Below, in pieces: positions 33,514 through 43,369 of a stretch of 64,000 bases of DNA. The stretch covers positions 7,237,441 to 7,301,440 of the forward strand of contig JARWIR010000016.1 of the NCBI GenBank assembly GCA_029959085.1, in the 5' to 3' direction. Source of the DNA: Nemophila menziesii. Taxonomy: Eukaryota > Streptophyta > Magnoliopsida > Boraginales > Hydrophyllaceae. The position numbers and the translations under genes were made by a program. The notes under the pieces were generated by a model. It made no database searches and was not told the origin of the DNA. It saw nothing but the letters and a program-made list of their open reading frames with translations. Numbering within the stretch: position 1 is the first letter of the stretch; each line of letters starts with the position of its first letter.

Positions 33514-33989
33514 TGCACCACATAATCTCTTTCCAAAATCCGAGCAGTGTGTCTTTTTAGGTTATTGTAACTTCACAAAAGGTTATAAATGTATATCAAT
33601 TTTCCCCACAAAATGTTTATTTCACGCCATGTGTTATTTGATGAACACACCTTTCCATTTAGGTATGTTGTGTCTTCTACTCAGTCAACTATAGATACAT
33701 CCCACTCCACTTATTATGATTTGTTTAGTTTCCCTATTAATCGTAACTCACATTCTCACCCTTTTGAATCTCCCCTATCAAGTTATGTGTCTTCACCAAC
33801 TAATATATCATCACCTAATCAACCATCTACATCTACTCCAACCTCCTACACCTTCTCCTCCTCCTCCTCCTCCTCCACCTTCATTACCACCCAAAGACCA
33901 CATGGTAACTCGTCTACAAACAGACTCCCTGAGACCTACTTATAAGTGTCAAAACACACTCCTCTCTTCAAATTTTTCTGAACCTACTT

Positions 33990-34670
33990 CTTATAAGGAG
34001 GCTTCTAAATTCCCATATTGGAATTTAGCTATGGTAAAGGAATACAATGCTTTAATGAGTCAAAATACATGGGAATTTGTTCCTCCACCATGTAATAACA
34101 CCCCTATAACGTGTAAATGGATATATCGGGTTGAATGAAATGCAGATTGTTTTATTACACGCTATAAAGCTAGATAGTAGCTCGTGGTAATTTGCAGGAG
34201 TATAGTGTGGATTACACGGAAACCTTTAGTCCTGTTGTCAAACATCAGACTGTGTGCAAAATCCTTGCTCTAGCTGCATCTTTTAACTGGGATATTCATA
34301 ACCTTGATGTTTCCAATGCTTTTCTTCATAGAAATCTCACTAAAGAAGTTTACATGCATCAACCAACTGGGTTTGTGGATAAGCTTCAACCTACTTATGT
34401 CTACAAACCAAATAAATCTCTTTATGGCCTCAAATAAGCGCCTAGATCTTGGTATCAACTTCTTACCTTGTTTTTAATCTCTCATAACTTTGTTGTAAGT
34501 GTTGCAGATTCTTCAATGTTTGTTTGAGGTCATGATGCTACACTTACTATCATCCTAGTATACGTTGGTGATATATTAGTAACTGCTGTTGATTCTAATC
34601 TTATTTCTTTGATAGTTCATGCTCTAAAGTTGAGGTTTCAAATGAAATACCTAGGCAATTAGCTTATTTT
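33990..34670 (+). pseudogene. Copia reverse transcriptase (YVDD changed to YVGD)
   Basis: Pieces NTWEFVPPP, TCKWIYRVE-stop, then YTETFSPVVKHQTV, LDVSNAFLHRNLTKEVYM, KSLYGLK-stop-APRSWY, and LVYVGDILVT in place of LVYVDDILVT. The change removes the first metal-binding Asp of the active site. There are several stop codons. Confidence 0.85.
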
Positions 34671-35240
34671 TTGGGACTTGATATTACGCGTTCTTCTTCC
34701 GGGTTTGTTATCAGTCAAGCCACCTATCCTTTGTCCATTCCTCAAAAAGCTGGACTTAGCGAGTGCAAAGCCTCTCTAACGCCATCACTGAACAAATACA
34801 CAGTGGTTTTCTATCAAGCTTTGTTACCTTGTGAGAACTTATTTTTAATTTGAAGTTTAATTGGCGTGTTGCAATATCTTTAACGATTTTCCGTCCTGAT
34901 ATTGCGTTTGTTGTAAATCAGATTTGTCAAGCTTTGCATAAACTTGCAAACTTAGATTTTGAAGCTTTGAAGCGTTTACTTCACTACGATAAAGGTACTA
35001 TTAACTATGGCATATCATTTCACGCTTCTTCATCAACTCTTAAAGCATTCTTTGATTCTGATTGGACCAGCAACACCATTGATCAACGCTCAACTACATG
35101 ATACTATATTTTATTGGGTTCAAATCTCATATCATGAGGATCAAAGAAACAATCAACGGTTTCACGTTTTTCAATAAAAGCAAAGTATTGTGTCATGGAG
35201 TTTGTTTCCGCTGAAATTAAATGGCTTACATTTTTATTAA
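34671..35240 (+). pseudogene. Copia RNase H region
   Basis: FLGLDITRSSSGF at the start, then RPDIAFVVNQICQ, LLHYDKGTINYGI, FFDSDWTSNTIDQRST and a broken SKKQSTVSRFSIKAKY block. This matches the RNase H end of copia pol, with frameshifts at 34,850 and 35,100. Confidence 0.8.
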
Positions 35241-35500
35241 ATAGCTTACACATATTCTAGCTTGCGACAAACAATCATCTATTACCTTGGCAGTGAATCT
35301 TGTTTTTCGCACAAGAACACATCATATAGACGTTGATTTTCATTTTGTTTGAGAACAAGTCAATGCCAAGCTTCTCAACTTGGTTCATGTACCATCTTTT
35401 CTGCATCTTGTTGACATATACACAAAGGGCCTTTCGTGTGCTCCATTTTTCTTTATTCTCTCCAACTTTCCTTTGCTTCGCACACTCAGCTTGAGGGAGA

Positions 35501-35658
35501 TGATAAGCAACACACATCATGTGAGCTAAAGGAATAATATTCACTCACATAAATGACAAAATCAGTTCCTTAGATATGTAGGTATAGATGAGTGTAATTC
35601 TATGTAAAGTAATATAAACAATATAAAGTGTAGAAACAAATATAACATACTCTTAACA
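35501..35658 (+). repeat. Candidate 3' LTR of copia (158 bp)
   Basis: Follows the purine tract TTGAGGGAGA; begins TGATAAGC and ends ACATACTCTTAACA. The last 15 bases match the bases just before the primer site in unit 3 (62,724-62,738), but the interior does not resemble the sequence before the primer site in any unit. The 5' LTR is therefore unproven. Confidence 0.45.
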
Positions 35659-35778
35659 GTGTATACATAGGTAGATTATCCAAAGTTTAATGCAAAAAGG
35701 CTAGAACCAATGTTGATGAGGATGTATAAACTAATCTATTAATTTTGTACAACTGGTATGACTCGAGGGTGTCCCACC

Positions 35779-36577
35779 CTATAATGAAGATAGCGATGAC
35801 GTAGTAATTCCAGGTAGGGTTGGAGTAAGTGCTGCATTATCAGTCCAATTATTTTCACCCCAATGTTCGAGCATTCTTTCCCAGTCGCAAAATCTCATAG
35901 CAAAAGCTTAATATTGGATATTTAACTTTAATCTTCCAATGACCATCACTGTAATTACCTTTCTCAGCCTCCCTCCAATCCCATTCTCGTGCAGCTTATT
36001 TGAACTACTAATCCATCAATATTTATGCAACTTCTTTGGCATTGCATCGTGTACTTTCCACTACCTCTTATGTGCAACATCACTCGCATATAAACCCCCT
36101 ATGTTCCCATTCCAGTTACAATCATAATCCCGGAAACATAACCATGGGTTTTAAGCCCAAATAATGAATACTATATAGTTCTGGGGGGTTAGCTGTTAAG
36201 AGTTGAGCTTTCTTTTTCGTTTTCTTTGGTTTATCATCAGCCCGGAAATGCTTTAGGAAGTTCATGTGTTTCGGAATTCGATGCCACCATGTGAAGATCT
36301 CGTTCAAATAGCCTTGATCACTACCATTATTTAATTTCATTGATGTGATCCATCAACAATTGAAACATACAATTTGATGGTTCGATAACCATAACACCAG
36401 AATTAAACCGGGTTTCATCATTTCCAGCTGCAGATATGTCAGGCATTTCAAACAAAAATTCGATATTTCTAAGTATTAACAAATCTGCATCTATGAATAT
36501 GACTTTGTCGTAATTTGTTAACTGCCAGAGCTGGAATTTAATGTAGTTCCATTCGTTATAGGCATCTGGTGGGTCCT
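35779..36577 (-). pseudogene. GUX pseudogene, C-terminal part
   Basis: Minus strand from 36,577: AYNEWNYIKFQLWQLTNYDK, then FIDADLLILRNIEFLFEMPD, NSGVMVIEPSNC, a frameshift near 36,340, then GSDQGYLNEIFTWWHRIPKH, NPPELYSIHYLGLKP, further frameshifts, and LTPTLPG before a stop at 35,779. It is the C-terminal half of a GUX/PGSIP protein, more diverged from the two intact genes than they are from each other, and its 5' part is cut off by the inverted-repeat sequence at 36,568. It probably descends from an older tandem copy. Confidence 0.88.
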
Positions 36578-38466
36578 TGTGTGTTATAAAATAATGCGGA
36601 TAAAGAAGAGGAACCACGAACGGCAAGTGTACATTTGTCCCAAGTAATATATGTGATAAACAAGTTCGTTCTCAGGGACGGATTGGTTGACTCTAATATT
36701 TTCTATTAGTGAAATAATTGCAAATAACGGGAAAATAAAGGATATAATTGTTTGTTGGGGTTTTTGATTAACAATCTAAAATGCAAAAGTAAATTAAATA
36801 CTAAATTAATTATACTAGAATGAAAATACGCAAGTAAAATGGGGTAGACGCGGGAGAAAAGTAGTACTTGAATCACGGTAGGGTTTCACCACAAACTTTC
36901 CTAATTAATGTTTGATGTCTCCTCTTTTGTTCTATATTAATATGCTTAGGAGACATCAAATTAGGTGATTATCTGGCTATTTCGATATACTTTTAGTAAT
37001 GATATGCAATATTTCATTTTATCTCCTTCGATTTTAGTATTTTAAATTTATTAATCTTTTGCGCGTAATATGGTGTAAATTAGTGAAAATTTTGTAGGTT
37101 TATAATACTAGCAAGGAGATGAATCAAGAATAGAAGTCAAAGACTGTGTCAAGAAGTCAAAAGCTACAAAGAATATCCCAAGAAGTTGACAAATTTAAGC
37201 TAAAGATCTGGAAGGCTGATGGAAAGTGCTGATTTCGAGCAACTTAAAGATGGATTCAGCCTCTGAGTTATGAAGAAGATTCGTACCTTATCGAGTTACG
37301 AAGAATTAGCAAGGTGACTTAGTCAATTCGGGGTTATATTGAGAGAGTTACAGCCCTTTTTGTGAAGGGTGTACAGCAGTTACGGGATTTTGGACTTGAA
37401 GAGTGGACTTGGGCTTTTAATATTTGCTTATTCTTTTAACTAAAAGCCCTAGTCTGAATTTATGAGTATAAAAGGGCTTTTGAACTTCTATTTTCAGACA
37501 CAATTCATTATTCACAAAGTCTGACAACGAGAGAAGAAGCAGAAGCAAGGAAGAGAAGAAGCCAAGAGCTGGAGAAATTCAACTTCTCCACTTCGCAGCC
37601 GAATCAACTCCTCAATTAGGTTTCTTATCTTTATTTATGTAAAACAATTATGAGTTCCTTTCAATTTATTTTCTTAGTTTTTACGATTATGAGCTAATTT
37701 CCATTGGTACTTGAGAACGCATAATGGGTTGAACCCCAATCTGTTTCTTTCTATGTTTTTGGATTTGGGATTATTTTAATTGAAATCGAATTGGGTATTT
37801 AATATTTTTCTTTAATTTACAGTTATTGACTATTATTGAAGTAGCTAATCTATATTAGGACCTAGCACTTAGGCTATTCCAATTAGTGGCAATTGGATCA
37901 CCTTGACGGAGGGTCAAGGTACGAAACTAATCAATGAATGTAGGATTGAAATTATTTGGCTTAATTAATCCTATGAACAATTGGGTAGTTAGACTTTAGG
38001 TGGACTATATTCACCCTGACGGGGTTTGTAGCACCTAAGAAGAGCTCCTTAGTCCACCCTGACGGGGGTAAGGAGATAATCGAATCCCGACCAATATTAT
38101 TTACCAAATTCGTCCCTTAAACAATACATGGAATGAATAGATTCAGGTGAAATCCTAGCGTTGCTCAAGTACTACATCTCATACCTTGCGTCCAGCTATT
38201 TTATTTACTTGCGTCTAGTTAATTATTTACATTACTTTAGTCTTTTAATTATTTGTCTTAGTTATAGAAAACCAAAACAAACATTCTCAAAATCATTTAC
38301 TTGTTTTACGTGCAATTAACTACTATCTAATAAGCATTAGAGTCAACCAATTTGTCTCTGAGAACGAATCTATATTATCACATATATTACTTGGGACAAC
38401 TGTACACTTGCAGTTGTGGTTCTCTTTTCCTTATTGCATTTATTTTAAAACACACAAGGGACCACC
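36568..38466. repeat. Large inverted repeat of gypsy-LTR-like arms
   Basis: About 320 bp at 36,568-36,900 recurs inverted at about 38,140-38,466, including CCCAAGTAATATATGTGATA and its complement and the GGTGG(G)TCC ends. The arm resembles the sequence at about 48,690-48,786 that precedes another LTR-like start. The region 37,580-38,140 parallels 47,990-48,490 (ACCTTGACGG and CCCTGACGGGG motifs). It reads as two gypsy LTR ends in opposite orientation, or a foldback element. A 12-bp hairpin TTTGATGTCTCC / GGAGACATCAAA lies at 36,909-36,959. Confidence 0.65.
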
Positions 38467-39125
38467 AATGTTTCCTTTTAAGGGTTGAGTTATTATTCTT
38501 ACGCTAGTCGGGATTCTAAAGTCTCTAGCCCCCGTCAGGGTGGACCTAAAATCTCTCCTACTAAAATCAAACAATTTCACATAAATCAAACGAAAACAAA
38601 AAACACCTTAAGTTTTCTTAACTAAGTGATTAAGTGATGAATAATCAAAAAGTAAGTGAATAAGTAGATCATTAGATGCAATAGAAGGATTGAGGATCAC
38701 CTTATAGCCACCGCTTCGAGCTAGGCATTTTAGTGTGCCTTTGTGCATTACTAAACTAATTCTTCTTGCAACTTTGAAATATTGATTATGTGTATGAATA
38801 TTATATGTGTGGTATATTTCTTAGGTAAGAATTTATGATATTTTTTGTAGATTGTTTTTGGATTTATTACTTGCCTGCTCCTATGAATGTTTTTGGGACT
38901 TGAGATCGTAGGTTAGTGCTTATTTTGTCGGGACAGCAAAACCTTGACTTAGATATCTTGGTGTCTTTCCTTGTGTGATAGATTTAGGTACTATTGATAC
39001 ATAATTTCGGTATGCTTTTGAAGATTAATTTTGATATTATCCCAATATTTGACGTTATTTGAGATGTAGCTATTTTTGGATAATATGTGTAAATTTGGAA
39101 AATTTGAGATGATTTGTGTGTTAAG
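38467..39125 (+). mobile_element. Ty3/gypsy LTR or leader fragment
   Basis: Non-coding. Segments such as TATAGCCACC, the GGGACAGCAAAACCTTGA block and TTTGTGTGTTAAGTGT align by eye with 47,165-47,590, the gypsy LTR region further right. It is cut at 39,125 by the LTR of a copia element. Confidence 0.6.
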
Positions 39126-40118
39126 TGTTAGGAAAAATGGAAATCACCGATTTGAAAAGCAACAGAAATGGAAATCCAAAAAATAATATTTCGATTAAAG
39201 TAAGTCTAATCTATTACAAAAAATTGATATAAGTACGAAACTTACACTAATAGAAACGAAATGAACTACACAGTAATTTCTGGTGTTTAAAAGATATTTC
39301 GGCGTACCGGTTATCTCTAACGGAGTTTACTACTACGAACTATTGCTAGAATAATTTAGAAAAGTAGAAGGTTTTTTCTTTTCTGATTTGTTTCATAGCT
39401 AAGTCAAACGGGGAGGAGCTGTATTTATAGGAGAGTAGGTGAGGAAAAAGCTCATATTTGAATCGTCTGAATTAAATTCTCTTGATTGCTAACGTTTTGA
39501 TTGTGACATATTTTACACGTTTTCAAATTCCAACAATGAACATAGACACTATGTTGACTTGATTCATTCCCGTGTTGACCAAGTTCTATAATAGTTGAGC
39601 TTTGAATAAGGAATATTCTGGTTTTAATGCACAATTCGTGGAGGTTTTGTCTTCTGGATGAAAGAATTTGAATTTCCCCTGACTACTATAACGTCATATT
39701 CCACAGGAATCACTTCAGAAAACTTGTTTCATTTTTCGACTCCCCAAACTTCCCAACTCCCCCAAAGATCCCACGGCCCACGTCGTCGCCGTCGCTGAGC
39801 TGGGTCGGACGGCTGCTGGTGGTGGTGGTGGTGGTGCGCGCGTGTGGGGCTTTGCCTTTTCCATTTCCCTTTTTGTTGTCAAAGCATTTAGATGTTTTGG
39901 TAGGAATAGATAGGCAAGCTATTTTAAGCTAATATTTTTTTTTCTATCTCTTCTCCTATGTGCGACATTTTCTTCACAAAAAAAGTGTCTTTTCCACTTT
40001 TCCAAAAGAACATGAAAGGATTTAATTAATACTCTGTATTAATATAAACCTTTTTCACTTCTCCAAAAGAACATGATCAGATTTATATTAACACGATGTA
40101 TCAATCTAAATCCCAACA
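39126..40118 (-). repeat. 3' LTR of minus-strand copia (993 bp)
   Basis: On the plus strand it runs TGTTAGGA to TCCCAACA, an inverted TG...CA pair, and lies directly beside the purine tract. The interior includes a GGTGGTGGTGG tract and CpG-rich GTCGTCGCCGTCG near 39,785. There is no partner LTR in the window, so no age estimate is possible. Confidence 0.8.
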
Positions 40119-40365
40119 ATCCCCCACTCAGGTTCTTTGGGAGAGAAGGTGAACATGTTTCCATATCTACCAGCATTTGGGTGAATTTTACTTAAGTGGC
40201 AATATCTTTCGATTTTAATTGAAACGTAGTGAAGTGAGCCAGCCACTGAAATCCGTTTAAGTGAACTTACTCTTGAACTTAACGGTTTTCGATCGAGATC
40301 CTCACAGCACATACTCTACCTTGCTGAAAGTTATAGTTCCCTCGAACATCACCTTGCAGTTTGTT

Positions 40366-40655
40366 CATCAAGTCCTTCTCTAAGGACCACCACTTGCGGG
40401 CTATGAACTTTGTGCTCTTATTCATATGAGATTTTTAAGAATGTCTCCTTATCATTCTATAATGAATGCTAAGCCTCAGTTTTAGCCGAGAATTCATCAA
40501 GTCCTTTTCTAAAGAACCACCATTAAAGGCTATGAATTTATTATGAGTTTAGATACTCAGTATAGTGCTCTTCCAGGAGCGATACGTCTTTAAGAGTGAT
40601 TCATCAAGTCCTTCTCAATAGGACCACCATGAGTGGCTATGAATTCTTTAAGACG
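40366..40655 (-). repeat. Three spaced copies of a 50-bp motif in copia 3' part
   Basis: CATCAAGTCCTT(C/T)TC...GACCACCA...GGCTATGAA occurs at about 40,366, 40,496 and 40,605, separated by unrelated sequence, between the RNase H end and the purine tract. It is non-coding. Confidence 0.8.
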
Positions 40656-40809
40656 ATCTGTTTTGAGCAATAGGGATGGAGAGATGTCATATTGACTCAC
40701 TAGTAATAGTTGCTATTATGAGAAACCCCAATAGTTGCTTGCGAATCACAGTGGATACACACTGGTGTGGCACTTCCTTCCCAAAGTGGCACATCTTGTA
40801 GGAGACTTC

Positions 40810-42013
40810 TCAACACTCAGCTGCTTTCCCAACCAACTCTAGTGTTATGATCTCTAACTCCATGGTGGAGCATGCTATACAAGTCTGTTTAGAGGACTTC
40901 CGCAATACAACACCTCCTCCTAAGGAGAACATGTAGACACTAGTGAAGTTTACTTCTTCATTGTCAGAGATCCAGTTTGCATCACAAAATCCCTCAAGAA
41001 CCGCGGGAAATTTGTTATAATGCAAGACTAGATCAATGGTACCCCTCAAGTACTTCAATAGATGGCGAAGTGAAACCCAGTGGTCACTACTCGGGTTATG
41101 AGTATAGAGATTAAGTTTACTTATATCATAGGCAATATCGGGTCGAGTATAGTTCACTAAAAACATCACACTACCTATGATCTTAGCATATTCATTTTGG
41201 GATACAACATCTCCATAGTTTTTGGACAAATGAATACTAGAATCATAAGGAGATTTTACAAGCATTACCTCAAAGGAGACTAGTTTCTTTAGCATCCTTT
41301 CTTCGTAATGAGACTGACTTAGGGAAATACCATTACTGCTTCTAATGATTTTCACCTCGAGGATCACATCTACTTCTCCCATGCCTTTCATATCAAACCT
41401 AGAAGACAAGAAGCGTTTAGTCTCATTTATGATATGAATAGAAGTACCAAAGATGAGCATGTCATCTAAATAAAGGCAGACGATAACACATTCTGAAACT
41501 ATTACTTTGGAGCAAACACATAAATCATAAGTGTTAGCCACAAAAACATCGGTAATAAGAGTATTGTCTAGGTTTTCAAACTATTTTAAGTGCCTGTTTT
41601 AAACCATACAAAGACTTCTTTAGCTTACAAACTTTGTCCCCTTGACCAGGAATCGCACACCCTTCAGGTTGAGCCATGTAGATCTCTTCATCCAGATCTC
41701 CATTCGGAAACGCGGTTTTAACATTCATTTGATGTATAACTAGTTTGTGAATAACGGATAAGGTTATAAGGATCCTAATGGTGGCAATTTTGGTCATAAG
41801 GGAATAAGTGTCTAAGTCATCTAAACCTTTCTTTTGGGTGAAACCCTTAATAACAAGCCTATCTTTGAATTTTTCTATTAAACTATCAGGTCTCAAATGC
41901 TTCTTAAAAATCCATTTACTATTAATAGGTTTGCTACCCATACGTAGGTCAGTCAATTTCCATGTATGGTTACTTTTAATAGACTCAAGTTCACTATTAA
42001 TGGCTTGTTCCAA
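40810..42013 (-). pseudogene. Copia RT and RNase H (minus strand)
   Basis: RT begins NHTWKLTDL, then [50 protein letters not shown]; then, in a second frame (41,541-40,810), [11 protein letters not shown] with both catalytic Asp present, and the RNase H pieces [10 protein letters not shown] and [11 protein letters not shown] frame change near 41,570 separates the two. Lys-Thr-Ala-Phe and YLDDM agree with copia. Confidence 0.87.
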
Positions 42014-42462
42014 AAACTAGCATCTTCCAACTTTAATGCATCGTCATATGTTTTTGGGTCTTCCTCCATAAGAAGGCAGATGACTACTTGTTCGCTTATT
42101 AGGTCAATGTGAAAACCTTCAGTCATGAAGTCTGTGATAAATTTGGGTCCAAAACTAGACTCGATCCTACGCCTCTTACTTCTCCTAGGTTCTTCCTCAA
42201 GAATACTACTAGGCTCCATAGATGTAGAAGGGCCAGGGGAAACATCACATAAAGGCACATCAACATTAATCGATAAGCTATCAGTAGGTAAAGAAGCATC
42301 AATAGAATTCAATGTTTTCAAAGGGTAAATATGTTCAAAGAACTCAACATCTCTAGATTCACAAATCAAGATATCATCTAAAGACAAGAATCTATATGCC
42401 GCACTATTCTGAGCATACCCTATCAAAATTAAGTCTATGGTTTTGGGTCCAAGGGTGACTTA

Positions 42463-42729
42463 TTAGAAATCGGGTAATTTGACTTTGGCCAGGCACCCCC
42501 ACACTTTTAAAAATTTCAGGTTCAGTGGAAAGCCTTTCCACATCTCATAGGAAGTCTTATCTAGAGATTTATGGGGTACCCTATTAAGGACATAACAGGC
42601 TGACAAAACAGCTTCCCCCCACATGTTGGCTGGTAAACCTGAACTTATTAACATGGCATTCATAGTCTCTTTGAGAGACCTATTCTTTCTTTCAGTGATG
42701 ACATTTTGTTGGGGATGTATAAGGGGCAC
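42463..42729 (-). pseudogene. Copia integrase C-terminal part (minus strand)
   Basis: HPQQNVITERKNRSLKETMN (with the catalytic Glu in ERKNR), then MWGEAVLSACYVLNRVPHKS and WKGFPLNLKFLKVWGCLAKV: the end of the integrase core and the conserved segment after it. The two catalytic Asp lie in the disrupted sequence 42,730-43,000. Confidence 0.85.
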
Positions 42730-43004
42730 TAAGTTCTTGGATTATTACATTTATTTCACAAAACTATTTAAGTGAATTAGAACTATATTCGCCTCTTCTA
42801 TCTGACCTAAACTTTTTGATTTTACAGTCTAGTTGGTTTACAACTTCGGCCTTATATTTAAAAAACACATTTTCTGCCTCATCTTTAGTTTTAAGAAGGT
42901 ATACTTTAGTGAACCTAAAGTAGTCGTCTAAAAAGGTTATATAGTAAAGTTTCCTCCTCTACTAGCAAAATTTTTAAAATCAGCTAAGTCTGAATGTACT
43001 AATT

Positions 43005-43325
43005 CTAGCAATTTAGAATTTCTTGTGGATATGGATTTAAAAGATTTTTTGCATGTTTGGGCTCTACACATATTTGACATTTTACACATTCATCCACATT
43101 GTGAAGGGGTAATAGTCCAAGATTTTTAAGACTTTTAATAGAAGCGGCATTTAGACTTAATCTACCATGCCACGTATCAAGAGATTCAACAATATAAGCA
43201 GAATCAGAAGCATTATCATTAAGGTTTACAGTGTTTAAAACAAACAAACCATAATTTAAATACCCTTTCCCCACAAACTTGTCATTTTTGGTAATGATAA
43301 TTTCCCCCCATAATGAGAGGTTCAA
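43005..43325 (-). pseudogene. Copia GAG-pre-integrase segment (minus strand)
   Basis: SLDTWHGRLSLNAASIKSLK and CVKCQIC correspond to the WH-x-RLGH / CxxC zinc module before copia integrase. The second His is replaced. Similarity to copia ends at the right border of this frame. Confidence 0.75.
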
Positions 43326-43369
43326 TAAACATTCTACATCGTTGAAAATATTATAGAATCAAGTCTCAC

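Larger units (their letters stand above)
31236..35658 (+). mobile_element. Near full-length but dead Ty1/copia element, unit 2
   Basis: In order: PBS-like TGGTATTAAGAG (31,236), gag (ATG 31,352), zinc knuckle (about 32,215-32,260), protease (about 32,370), integrase (32,758-33,513), RT (about 34,000-34,660), RNase H (34,671-35,240), purine tract TTGAGGGAGA (35,491-35,500) and a candidate 3' LTR. Gag-protease-integrase-RT-RNase H order defines copia. Multiple stops and frameshifts, and altered protease and RT catalytic motifs, make it non-functional. The unit 1 copy lost everything after 5,720. Confidence 0.85.
39126..43325 (-). mobile_element. 5'-truncated Ty1/copia element, minus strand
   Basis: Read on the minus strand: GAG-pre-integrase (43,325-43,005), integrase (42,729-42,463), RT (42,013-41,450), RNase H (to 40,810), a non-coding 3' part, a purine tract GAGTGGGGGAT (about 40,119-40,129), then the 3' LTR (40,118-39,126). 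Gag and the 5' LTR are absent. The RT keeps YLDDM, so its metal-binding pair is intact, but frames are broken at about 41,560, 42,010 and 42,440. Its sequence differs clearly from the unit copia elements, so it is another family. Confidence 0.87.
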
